Source: Prorocentrum cordatum (taxonomy: Eukaryota > Sar > Dinophyceae > Prorocentrales > Prorocentraceae). Taken from it: a stretch of DNA of 55,250 nucleotides. Made by a program: the position numbers and the translations under genes. Shown here one piece after another: positions 45,261 through 55,250 of the stretch; within the stretch, counting starts at the first letter, position 1, and each line of letters begins with the position of its first letter. The stretch lies in assembly GCA_963575745.1 (NCBI GenBank), contig CAUYUJ010020766.1, positions 37,501 through 92,750 of the forward strand, given 5' to 3'. The notes under the pieces are model-generated. The model did not search any database, was not told the origin of the DNA, and saw only the letters and a list, made by a program, of their open reading frames with translations.

Positions 45261-48200
45261 GGAACAAAACACAAATTCGCGCAGCGCGGATATTCACTAG
45301 TCCCCGAAAAAAGCCCGCGCGCGCTCTTGCAATTTCTAAAGAAAACCAGGAGCTGTTCATGATTTCCACAAAGGTATCCGAGCGGGCTTCGCGACCGCGC
45401 TCGTTGAACTCGCTCGGGCGCCCGCGCGCGCGCGCCGTCGCGAGAACCCTTTGCAACGAAAAAAGCGACCTGCACTTGCGCGCGTCGTCGCGCGCGCGCC
45501 GAAAGCAATGGCAAACCTTCGGTGTCGCGGCGATTTCAAAACCGAGCGCCCACAAAACATATAACAAACGAATGGTTTTCCAACGCCCATGTTCAAACGT
45601 GCGTGCGCTCGCGGTCTTGCGAATTCTCGGGAAGGCCATAAGTTCTTCAACGTTTGCCATGGACTTCTGCTAAACCGGCCGCTGGCGCCGTCGAAATCAT
45701 TCCCTTGCGCGCGCGCTGGGGTGGGGTGGGGTGGGGGGGGGGGGGTGGGGGGCGCGATCCGCGCCAAATAGCGCCATGCGGGCCACTCTCGCGCGTCGGC
45801 CGCGCGCGCATGCCGAACCGTTCCAAAAAGAAACGGTTCGCTTTTCCTGGCGGGGGGGGGGGGGGGGGGGCAGCGCGCGCTGCGCGGGGGGGGGGGGGGG
45901 GGGGCAGTGGTTGGGAGGTGGCGGCAACGGCTGCCGCCGCGGCGAGTGCTAATACCAATGCGGAAACTGATACTAGCACGAGTACGAGTAGTACGAGTAG
46001 TGCGAGTAGCACGAGTAGTACGAGTAGTACTAGTAGCATGAACAATACTAGTGACCGCTGGGATGCGCCCAGCGACCACCGCCACCGCAGCCGCGTCGGT
46101 CGCGCCAGACTAGCTGGCCGCTGCGCGCTTGGGTTGACGCTGCCGCAGAGATGGACCAGCCAGCGCCAAGCGCTCATCGCAATCGCCGCCGCGTGTGTTC
46201 TGCAAACCAAGCTGCTGGTGGGCGGGGCGTTTGCAAGAGCATGGGATGTGTCAACTCGTTTGTAGAGACCCATGTCACCGCGTAGATTGCACTGCGCAGC
46301 TGGCACCACACCGATTGCACTGCAAGAACTGCGCTGCAGAAGTTCCCAATTCTTGTTCGCAAAAATTGAAAACTACCCCGCCCCGCCCCAGGACAGCCCG
46401 CCCGCCTCTTCGCGTTGAAACGCGCGCGCAAGTCCGCCCCATCGCCCATCACAGATATGAGCCACATCATCCTGCCCAAACAAGTCCGACAAGTCCCGCC
46501 ATCTTCAGCAACCATATAGTATGCGAGCGCACTCGGTTATCACAAATCGCAAGATTCCATGTATCCCTTGCAACAAACAGACGAAGCGCACGCGAGCGTC
46601 GTCGTCGCGGCGCGCCAACATCCTTCAAACCATGGGGTTTCAAAATCTAATGATCCGAAGAGGCATATCAACGCGCGGCTCTTGCAACGTGGGCTCGCAA
46701 GAAAATTCGCGCGCAGCTGCGATGTTGTAAGACAACCGTGCGTTTAAAGAAATTTCCACTGTATGGGCGCGCGTGCCGGAACCGTTCGAACGCACTTGCG
46801 CGCGCGCTGGGAAGGGGGAAGGGGGCGTGACACATGATGCCGCGCGGGCCGTTCGCGCGCGTCAAAATCATTTCAGAACTTCCATGGCCGACGCGAGGAC
46901 ATCACCTCGTCGTCGCCGTGATCGGCATTGGCGCCGTCGTTGGCGTCGCCGTCGTCTTCGTCATCGTCGTCGCCACCATCGCCGCTGGGATCATCGCGCC
47001 CACTCTCGTCGACGTCGCCATGATGCCGCGCCCGCCCACGTCACCGACTCGCACTGGAGCGCCCGCGCGTCAGCGCGGCCTGCGAGGCGCGCCGGGGAAT
47101 GCCCGGCAGTCAGCGCCACCGCGGTCGCGTCGGTCGTGCCACACTAGCTGGCCGCTGCGCGCGCGAGCATGCGCGGGCTAGCGCGGCCGTGGAGATGCAT
47201 CGGCGATCGCCGAGTGCTCATCGCCATCGCCGCCGCGCGGGCTCTGCAAACGAGGTGGCGGGCGGGCGGGCGGGGTGGCTGCGCGCGCGGTGGAACTGGC
47301 AGCTTCAATCCTAATCCTTCCAAAATCCATCACCCTTCCTAAGCGGCGCAAGCCCCCCCCCCCCTGCACCGACTTAACGGGCCACCTCTTCGCGTTGCAG
47401 CTTGCGCGCGCCACTGCCGCATCGCCCAGCCTGAGTGAGTCCATGCCATCCCAGGCAGACGCCCGCGAACTGCCCCCCCTGCACCCCATGGACACATGCA
47501 TGATGCGCGCGCACTCGCTCATCGCAAATCATGAGAGTGCACAGAGCTGGCGGACAACAAACGGCGAAAACACGCGCGCGTCGTCGCGCGCGCGTGCCGA
47601 TATCCTTCGAACATCTTGAGTGTCACACGGATTCCCAAATCGAGTGTGCCGAATACATGTGTATATATATATATATATGCATGTGCGAGCCAAGGGTTTC
47701 CCAGCGCGTCTTAGCTTTCAGGTTAAAACAAAAGAATGCGCTTGCGCTCTCGCGAATTCTCCAGACAACCACCTTTAAACAAAAATGTTGAATATGATGC
47801 TATCTTTTCAACATTTACAACAAAAACGCGTTTCCATAAAATGCAACCAAGCGCGCCGCGCGCGCGTCGAAATCGCTCGAATGCCCTTGCGCGCGCGCCG
47901 TCGCCGTCGCAAGATCCCCCGGCGAAGAAGGGGCGACGCGCGCGCGCGCGTCGCCACGCGCGCGCGCAGAAATCCATCTGCAAACTTCGGGCGTCGCAAG
48001 GATAAGCACCGAGTGTCCCGAAACATAGAAACATGTGGTTTCGCACGTCGTATTTCAACCAAAAAACTTGCGCGCGCGCCTTCGAGAATCCTTGGGGGAA
48101 CCGTAAGTTTTTCACTCTTGTCATCAAATGCCACCAGAAATGCCCCTCGCGCGCGCGTGTCGGAATAGTTCGAACGCCCTTGCGCGCACTGGGGGGCAAG

Positions 48201-49729
48201 GCCCGCGCCAAATAATGCCGCGCGGGCCACTCGCGCGCGCCGGCCGCGCGCTCGCGTCGAAAACCTCATCGCAACCTTCGTCGCCAACGCGAAGGTACCA
48301 TCGTCGTCATCGGCGCGATTGGCATCGGCGTCGTTATTGCCCTTGCCGTCGTCATTGTCATCATCGTCACCAGTGTCGCTGCAATCATCTCCGCTCCTGC
48401 CGCGGTCGACGTCGCGGCGACGCCGCGACCGCCCGAGTCGCCGACTCGCGCTGAAGCGCCCGCGCGTCAGCGTGGCCTGCGAGAGACGCGCTGGGAAGTC
48501 CCGGCAGTCAGCGACACCGCGGCCGCGTCTGTCGCGCCAGACTAGCCGGCCGCTTTGCGCGCGAGACTGCGCGCTAGCGCGGCCCGCGCCGAGCCGTTCT
48601 CGCAATGGCCGCCGCATGGGTTTTGCAAACCAAGTTGCGGGCGGGCGGATGGGATGAATGCGCGCGCACTAGAATCGGTACCTCGGCGGGGTGAAATGCA
48701 TCGCTTAAATTGCGCCGCGTCGGTTATACTTGGAATATTCTCCTTTCTAACAAATGCATGAGATTCGGCCCCTGCCCCCCCGCCCCCACCCCCACCCCGG
48801 CGGTTAACGGGTCGCCGTTTTCGCGCTGCTTTGCGCGAATGATTCTGCGCACTCGTCCATCCGAAATGTGAGCTCGGACCATCCGAGGCAGTTCGGCTAC
48901 CCTCCCTCTCATTCTTTACAAAAAAAAAAAACTCATGCTTTTTGTCTGGCAAAGTGCACGCGCGCGTCGTCGCGCGCGCATGCCGTAATTTGGCAGAAAT
49001 GAAGACGACAAAAATTTCGCATGAATTGTAGAATCGAATGCCCCGAATTGTTTTTAACGCGTGGTTTTGCAACGCGAGGCTTTAAAGAATACGCGCGCTC
49101 TCGAATTCTTAAGCAGACTGCCGGTTGTTTAACGCGTTCATCCATATGATACCTAAACGGGCCTCTTGGGCGCGCGTGCCGAAATCCTTCGAACGCCCTT
49201 GCGCGCGTGCTATGAGGCTACGACCCCTGTCAAGTAATGCCACGCGTGTCATTCGCGCGCGCGTCGGCGGCGCGCGCATGTCGAAATCCGTACCGCAACC
49301 ATCATCACCAACGCGAGGACACCATCATCGTCGTCGGCGTGCTGAGCATCGGCGCCGTTTCGGCGTTGCCGTCGCCATCGTCACCACCTTCGTTTCAATC
49401 ATCATCGCGTACGCCGTTGCCGACGTCGCCATGATACCGCGCCCGCTCGAGCCACCAACTCGCACTCATGCGCCCGCGCGTCAGTCTGGCCTGCGAGAGA
49501 CGCGCTGGGAAGTCCGGGCAGTCAGCGCCACCGCGGCCGCGTCCGTCGCGCCAGACTAGCCGGCCGCTCTGCGCGCGAGCCTGCGCGCGCCAGCGCGGTC
49601 GCGGCGATGCGCCGGCCAGCGCCAAGCAGTCCGTGCAATCGCCCCCGCATGGGTTTTGCAAACCAAGTTGCGGGTGGGTGGGTGGGATGATTGCGCGAGC
49701 AGTGGAGTTTACAAGTCACTGCAAACCAA

Positions 49730-49871
49730 AACGAATTGCACGCGTAGCTTGCACCACCTAAGTTGCGCCGCGTACGTTGCACCACAGACACTGCACCATA
49801 TTCACTGCACCAAATGTAATGCATTGCGTCGATTGCACTTCGCATATTCCTTCGCACATATGCTACGCAGC

Positions 49872-49915
<44 letters not shown>

Positions 49916-50010
49916 CACAACATGTATTGCACACCATAGATTGCACAACGTAGATTCCAACACATGAACTGCACCGCATCGAGTGCACAACATCTATTGT
50001 ACGCCACTGG
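49730..50010. repeat. 14-15-bp TTGCACCACGTAGA repeat with (TA)n core
   Basis: TTGCACCAC(G/C)TA-like units recur about 17 times, interrupted by (TA)n at 49874-49912. A few more units lie at 51620-51675 and near 46290-46340, at the same place relative to the TGCAAACC tag of other modules. Confidence 0.78.
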
Positions 50011-51049
50011 TTGGATGTGCTGATGTGACTGCCTGGCGGACCCATTGGGAATGCCCACGCAACGCGTCTGCCATTTCCGCCATCTCCTCCCTCTGCTCTT
50101 CCTTTTCCCCTCAAGACCTCCTGAAAGTGCGAATATACCTTGCGACTCACGGCGCTGGAACACAAGATCTGGGTCCCGTGTCTCGGCCGCATGCGCAGGA
50201 CAGCCTTGCTGCGCTGCCATGGCTACGCCTGTTTTAGTTGATCTGCACTGGCCACTGGCCAAGGTCTCGCGTGTTGGCTCGCCTACTGCAGGCTGGCCCT
50301 CAGCTGATTCCAGGCCAGGCATGTGGTCGGGCACCAATGGTAGAATTGCCGAAAAGAAACATGGACCACATGGATTCTCCATTCTACAAACAGAAAAGGA
50401 TCTACCCCCCCCCGGCGTTATCACTCCCCCTTTCGGGTATGTACATCGTATACGATTCTGACCACACGTCCATCCTAAACATGAAATCGCAAGGTCAAAT
50501 GCCAACCGGTATCCCCCACGATGTTCCCTTTGTAAAAAAAAACCCTATGCGGTGTCATGCTTTGTTCTAACATAGCACTATTTCACGAATCCCTTGCAAC
50601 ACATGGGACGAAGTGCGCACGCGCGCGTCGTCGCGCGCGCATGCCGAAATCCTTCAAAAACCTTCAATGCCGGAAGGAATTCGCAATCGAGTTTCCAAAA
50701 ATCATACAAAAACACAGGGCTTCGCAACACTGATTTGCTTAAAAAACTTCCGCGCGAGCTCTTGCGAAATCTTAAGAAAACAATGGGTTTTTCAAAATGT
50801 TCACAAAATGCTACCAAACGGGCTTCGCGCGCGCATGTCGAAATCTGTCGAACGCCCTTGCGCGTGTGCCGTCGCGAGAATCCTCTGCAAAAAACGGGCC
50901 GAAGTGCAGACGCGCGCGTCGTCGCGCGCGTATGCCGAAATCCTTGAGACCCATCGGTTTCGGAAGGATTTCAAAATCGTGTGTCCAAAAAACCTACAAA
51001 AACACAAGATTTCGCCACACGGATTTTCAACAAAAGCGTGCGCGCGCGC

Positions 51050-51540
51050 TCTTGCGTCGTCGTCGTCGTCGCCGTCCTCCCCCCTCCCGTGTCATCGTCG
51101 TCGTCGCCTACGTCGTCCTCTGTCTTTCCTCGTGTTCGTCGTCGTCGTCCTCTTTGGCGTCGTGGTCATTTCCGTCGTCGTTGTCGCCGTGATCGTCCTT
51201 CCTCCTCCTCCCTCGTCGTCGTCGTCGTCGTCGTCCGTCGTCGGCGTCTCGTCGTCGTCCCTCCTATTTCGTCGCCGTCGTCGTCGTCGTCGTCTTCCCT
51301 CGTCGTTGTCGTCGTCGGCGTCGCCGTCCTTCCTCCTTCTTCGTCGTTCGCGTCGTCGCCGTCCTCCCTCCTCCCTCGTCGTTGTCCTCGTTGTCGTCGT
51401 TGTCGCCGTCGTCGTCCTTCCTCCTCCCTCATCGTCGTCTTCGTCGTCGTCGGCGTCGCTGTCGTCGTCGAAGTCGTCGGAGTCGTCGTCGGTGTCGTCG
51501 TAGTCGTTGTCGTCGGTGTCGTCGTTGTCGGTCTGAAGAG
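51050..51540 (+). repeat. Expanded GTCGTC tract with CCTCCTCCCTCGT interruptions
   Basis: It occupies the position of the GTC-rich segment in the last module and is about twice as long as in the others, so the segment has probably expanded here. It is followed directly by GGTTTTGCAAACCAAGTTGC. Confidence 0.85.
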
Positions 51541-51783
51541 GTTTTGCAAACCAAGTTGCGGGTGGATGGGTGGGATGTTTGCAAGAGCGCGGGATGTGTC
51601 AAATCATGGGTAAAAATCAATTGCACCACGTAGATTGCACCACGTCTAGAGCACAGCAGAGCTTGCACACCATGGACTCCAGGAGGCACACTGTTTGGGG
51701 CCCACGCTGGCCAGCATGGCTCGAAAGCCAGGGCTGGCCGAGGTTCGACGGCGCCTCGAGAAGCGCCAGTTACCAGCCTCGAA

Positions 51784-51912
51784 CGTACCCCTATCCCTAA
51801 CATTGACACGCCAAAAGGCGATGACAATCTTAGGGATTCGCCCTCCAAAAATAAGGGAATCCCTAAGATTGGCATCGTGATGAGGTGCCCAACACAGGGA
51901 TAGGGATAGGTT
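51784..51912. mobile_element. Foldback/MITE-like element with arms of about 60 bp
   Basis: The left arm has CCCCTATCCCTAACATTG and CAATCTTAGGGATTCGCC. The right arm has GGGAATCCCTAAGATTGGC and CACAGGGATAGGGATAGG. The two arms pair over most of the 129 bp with a very short centre. No coding capacity. Confidence 0.8.
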
Positions 51913-51924
51913 CCAGGCGGGTTA

Positions 51925-52205
51925 GCCAGCGCGGCACGGTGCAGAAACGTCGTCCGCGGAGCCTTCTCGTCGGCGGTGCTCGTCCGCCGCCCGCCCGCGG
52001 GTGCACCACAGCCGCCGCCGCGGCCCGCGTCCGCGTGCCGCTGGGGCGAGCCGCCCTGCCGCTGGAGGGAGCGCAGGTGCTGGGACGCCGCCCCGGCGTG
52101 GCCCTCGTGCAGCTCCAGGGCCCTTCGGATCCGATCCTCTCGGATGGCGGCGGGTCCAGAGGGGGGGGCAGGGAGAGCGGGCAGGCCTTCTCCCCAGAAG
52201 GCGTC
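51925..52205 (-). CDS. Possible exon with UBA/CUE-like helix, unknown product
   Basis: The minus frame reads AAIREDRIRRALELHEGHAG, then AASQHLRSLQRQGG. The AL-LHEG-AGAASQHL part resembles the last two helices of a UBA or CUE ubiquitin-binding domain, although the first helix is not evident. A Gly/Ala/Arg-rich linker and ADEKAPRTTFLHRAALANP follow, and the frame then runs into the foldback element at 51912. Upstream and downstream borders are not defined. It is on the same strand as the next candidate. Confidence 0.38.
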
Positions 52206-52284
52206 GGGGCCTGTCGAAGCCCTCAAGCCTTCTGAGATGCCGCCTCCGCCTGCGGAGAAGGCTCAGAACATTTCTCAGAAGCAC

Positions 52285-52360
52285 GGGGGCCCTCCGAACC
52301 TTCTGAGAAGGCCCGCCCCCTCTGACTTACCCCCTGGGCTCGCCGCCGGTTTATGTTGCA
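52285..52360 (+). repeat. Dispersed CTTCTGAGAAGGCC repeat, copy 2
   Basis: CCTTCTGAGAAGGCCCGCCC followed by CCTCTGACTTACCCCCTGGG and CTCGCCGCCG matches copy 1 near 6285-6375. CCTTCTGAGAAGG is itself palindromic. Confidence 0.6.
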
Positions 52361-52404
52361 TCTGCGGAGGATATTGTCTGTCCCGTCGCGACCCTATCCA
52401 CGTT

Positions 52405-52767
52405 TAAGCCGCGTCGAATCCTCGTCCACCCCACACCAAATCCGCGTCGAGCCCGCGTCGGGCACAAGAAAAGGCACCACTATTGGGGACAGACAAAGCC
52501 TTCCCAAGATGCAACGTAAGATCCTGGCTCACGTCTGGGAAGCGCTGCATCAGGTTGTGGACCTCGGCGCACGCAGAAGGCAATTGTACCGGGTGGCCGC
52601 ATCTGAGCCCTGCCCCATGCAGGTCCGACTTCTAGAAAAACGACCAGGATTCAGAACCTGAAGGATGTCGTCTGCCATGCGAACCTCCAGCGGAGTGTCC
52701 GATACCCCAGCAACGATTGGAACCGCAAGGGCAGTGCTCGCACGCGGTCGCACATGTACAGAGAAGC
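52405..52767 (-). CDS. Likely coding exon(s), unknown product, one frame break
   Basis: A TTTCAG acceptor precedes 52767. The frame opens FSVHVRPRASTALAVPIVAG, then VSDTPLEVRMADDILQVLNP. Near the run at 52630-52638 the readable frame shifts by one, continuing SDLHGAGLRCGHPVQLPSA, then EVHNLMQRFPDVSQDLTLHL. It stays open to a TAA at about 52405, or may end earlier at an AG|GC border after LHLGK. The alternating polar/hydrophobic pattern is protein-like and unlike the surrounding repeats. The first part vaguely recalls a ubiquitin-like beta strand pattern, which is not enough to name it. The frame break may be an indel error or decay. Confidence 0.42.
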
Positions 52768-52769
52768 CT

Positions 52770-53960
52770 GAAACAGTGGATGTTGGAAATTCAATTAAAG
52801 TGGGAGTGGCCAGTGCTAGGAAAACTGGCAGGGGCTGGAACAAACTCAAAACAAGTGGGACTTGGTCGCCACGGCTGGAAAAACGAAAGGAAACCGACCA
52901 GGGCTGGAAAGAGTGAAGGGCTGGCCCTGGCCACTTTTCCAGCTTCGCTGTGCACCACGATCACAATGCCTGGCCAAGGCCCAGGAGGCGGTGGACAAGA
53001 GCCTCCTGCGGACGGCGCGACGGAAACGTGTCCCGAGGGAAACTTCAGACGAAACTAGGACGAGGATACAATCTTGGACCCTGAAGGAATCCCCTGAGAC
53101 CAGCTCTCCGCACCGAGGTTTTTGGTGGACAACCCCGGGGCCCATATGAGGGACCCTGGCCGAGAGCGGCGAGAAACCTCGGGACCCCTCTCCCCAGGAC
53201 CCGTGTGTTCCGGACAAGTTAGGACGAGGCCAGGGCGAGGATAAAATCGGGGGGGGGGTAAAATCTAGAATCTCTGAGATCTGACGGTTCTGGAGGATGC
53301 CTGGGGCACCACGTCCTTCTCAGAGCGCTCGGGAACGCTCTGGGAGCGTTGCGGAACTCTCTGCGACGGCTTCATCCTCGTCATAGCCCCGCCCGACGGG
53401 GGTAATTATTATGGCCAGACGGCGGGGTTGGAAGAAAATAACTCCCGACGCCCCCCTGGAAGAAGGAAGCGTCAGCCTCCGGCTGGGCTCCTACGGTCGG
53501 GCCTAGGACAAAAAACATCTTTCGAGAACATCGGGCCCTCCGCCGGCCCAGACTGAAGAACATTCGAGGGTACCCTCCCCCAGGACGCACGAAAACATCC
53601 AACAACCTTTTTTTTGTCAGCGGCGAGGCGGAGAACTCCGCTCCAACGAGAAGCTAGATAGGGGCACTAACTATCGAATTGGCCGGCGAGCAAAGAAGGA
53701 AGAGGGGGACTGCCGAGAAAAAAAAAGGGACGCTCAGACGCCGAAGAATTCGATGATGAGCAGCCGGGGGGCAGCAGCAGCCAGGCGCGCAGGGCCAGAG
53801 CGCGGTGGGCGGCCGTGGCGAACCACGGTGGCAAGGGTGGCGGGGAGCGGCAGCCAGCGGCTGGGGCTGGCGGGGAGCACAGCGGAACACCGCGAACGAC
53901 GTACCGCTACGCACCGAGGAGCAGGCACAGCTCTGAGCCGCGCGGGAGCGGGAGCAGCGG
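52770..53960. other. No gene recognised; GGCTGGAAA repeats and GAGGGTACCC motif
   Basis: GGGCTGGAAAGAG/GGCTGGAACAAA variants at 52820-52950 may lie in the intron before the coding candidate. A GGAACGCTC/GGAGCGTT dyad lies at 53325-53355. 53561-53600 holds the second copy of the GAGGGTACCCTCCCC motif. 53600-53960 shows nothing recognisable. Confidence 0.4.
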
Positions 53961-55130
53961 CCAGATGGCTTGCACCTTTCGGTGCTCCTCGCCGCCGCCC
54001 TTCGCGACGTACTTCCCGTGTGGGACGCTCGTCGCTCACTCACTGTCACCTGCGCTACTTCGGTGCTTCTCCGACGCACCACGCTGGACCGCCCAATGGG
54101 TCGCCTTGCGTTGCTACCCGGCTTCCGCACCCTTCGGTGCTCCTTTCCCGCGGCGGCCTCGCGCCGCCTCCTCCTGTTGCGATGCTGTTCCGCCCCGCCC
54201 CGGGCCCCGCTGCCTGCGGGCGCCCGGGGCGCTTTGCCTGCCACCTGCCCCTCCCCTCTCTGCCCTGTGGCCCCCTGGCGCGGCCTTGGGCGGTCGCCGC
54301 CACTCCCCTCTCTCTGCCAGCCTTTTGGCTGCGTTGCCACTTCCGGCTACCCCGCGTTTCCTCCCCCGCGTTGCTCTTCCGCCCCGCCGCCTGCGGGCGC
54401 ATGGGACGCTTCGCCCGCTGCCTCCCGCCCTACCTCCCCCCGCCCCACGACCACCTGGTCTCGGGCGGCCACGCCGCAGTATCCCGGTCACTGCCAGAGC
54501 CGGGTAACGACGCTGGGCGGCCCACTGGGCGGTCCAGCGTGGTGTAACAGAGGAACGCCGAAATGGCGCAGGGGGCAAGGAGCGGGCGACGCGCGTCCCA
54601 CGCGGGAGGCACGTCGCGTGGTGGCGGCGTCGGGGAGCGCCGAGGGGTGCAGAAGCCGGGTGACGACGCTGGGCGACCCAATGGGCGGTCCAGCGTGGAG
54701 CGTCGGGGAAGCACCGAAGTGGTGCAGGGGGCAGTGAGCGAGCGACGCGCGTCCCACACGGGAGGTGCGTCGCGGAGGGCGGCGACGGGGAGCACCGAAA
54801 GGTGCGGAAGCCGGGTAACGACGCTGGGCGGCCCAGTGGGCGGCGCAGCGGGGTGCAGCAGAGGAGCGCCGAAATGGCGCAGGGGACAGGGGGCAGCGGC
54901 GGGGAGCACCGGGAGGTTCAGAGGCCGGGTAACGACGCTGGGCGACCCCATGGGCGGCCCAGCGTGCGCAGCAGGGAAGCACCGAAGCGGTGCAAGGGAC
55001 AATGTGTGCGCAACGCGGGTCCCACACGGGAGGTGCGTCGCAAGGAGGAGAGGAGTCGGAGGGGAGGGAGGACGGCCATGTGTGGAGAGGCGCGGTGCCC
55101 GCGGGCAGCACGCCCCGTAGAGGTGCCAAG
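53960..55130. repeat. About 155-bp repeat present in inverted orientation
   Basis: On the right, CGGGTAACGACGCTGGGCGG recurs near 54501, 54657, 54812 and 54925 (spacings about 156, 155 and 115 bp), each followed by GTCCCACACGGGAGGTGCGT-like sequence. On the left, 53970-54150 carries the reverse complement: CGCGACGTACTTCCCGTGTG, GGACGCTCGTCGC and GTTGCTACCCGGCTTCCGCA. The centre (54150-54450) repeats TGTTCCGCCCCGCC(C/G) and GCCTGCGGGCGC. Frames of over 200 codons on both strands come from the repeat. Confidence 0.82.
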
Positions 55131-55250
55131 TGCAGCCGGGTGGTGGTGGCTGCAGCAGGTGTTTAGCGCCGAGGGCGGGCGCCGGGGGCGTCGTCCCAGG
55201 CCATGCCAAAGCGGCGCTTGCCAGGCTTGCCGCCTTTATCGCGCCGTTTG
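55130..55250. other. No gene recognised at window edge
   Basis: A GGGTGGTGGTGGCTGCAGCAG stretch and a G/C-rich tail run to the end. No feature can be supported. Confidence 0.4.

Larger units (their letters stand above)
45261..51550 (+). repeat. Tandem 1.0-1.4 kb modules, copies 4-8
   Basis: TGCAAACCAAG(T/C)TGC-type tags lie near 46199, 47245, 48618, 49653 and 51545. Each module shares TCGTCGCGCGCGCATGCCGA / AATCCTTCAAAAACC. The last module has this block twice, near 50625 and 50911, so a 286-bp subrepeat exists inside modules. G-runs at 45740-45905 replace a normal module part. A GTACGAGTA microsatellite lies at 45970-46030. Confidence 0.78.

Noticed and set aside
53753-55209. Several 200-260-codon frames on both strands
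   Set aside because: They track the 155-bp inverted repeat, with the same peptide pieces appearing in several frames.

Overview
The window looks like nuclear DNA of a dinoflagellate alga. The reasons are high GC, very low gene density, huge amounts of simple and tandem repeat, a broken non-LTR reverse transcriptase, short introns with AG|G-type borders (one apparently with a GA donor), and two readable genes lying head to tail on one strand. The assignment is an inference from style; no spliced-leader sequence or rRNA was found to prove it.

Only a small fraction reads as genes. The best part is 13.2-17.1 kb on the minus strand. It holds a gene of about 580 codons with a WW domain (17113-15152, three exons, two apparent frame breaks) and, downstream, a TSG101/Vps23-like UEV-domain gene of the ESCRT-I type (about 14277-13203). 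Two arrays of related CGTACTAGTACG-containing satellite (10.2-12.5 kb and 17.1-17.9 kb) bracket this pair. A 5'-truncated, frameshifted LINE-type reverse transcriptase lies at 21341-22492 (+). Weaker minus-strand coding candidates lie at 52.77-52.41 kb, 52.2-51.9 kb and 18.65-18.45 kb, with two weak plus-strand exon candidates near 8.8 and 9.4 kb.

The rest is repeat. 1-10 kb: foldback elements, hairpins, CTC/GAG tracts, a 150-bp tandem repeat and a small terminal-inverted-repeat element that recurs at 37.8 kb. 17.9-23.6 kb: degenerate CCAAGAGGCC-type repeat, an inverted-repeat element at 18.87-19.03 kb, and a 225-bp dispersed repeat in two copies. 23.8-29.0 kb: a 2.5-kb duplication made of 65-bp satellite and GTC-rich tracts. 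31-33.5 kb: TCTTGGGG-type repeat and GTC, AT and GAT microsatellites. 34.0-37.2 kb: about 29 copies of an 89-bp repeat between recognisable leader and trailer segments; related arrays lie at 3.7-4.8, 39.8-40.15 (ending in an assembly gap) and 43.7-45.3 kb. 40.25-51.55 kb: about eight diverged copies of a 1.0-1.4 kb module. One copy is interrupted by an 89-bp-family array, which suggests that the array moves. Several modules share an open frame with a long hydrophobic segment. 53.9-55.1 kb: a 155-bp repeat in inverted orientation.

The genes do not form a recognisable pathway. Many long open frames here are by-products of repeats whose unit or composition lacks stops.
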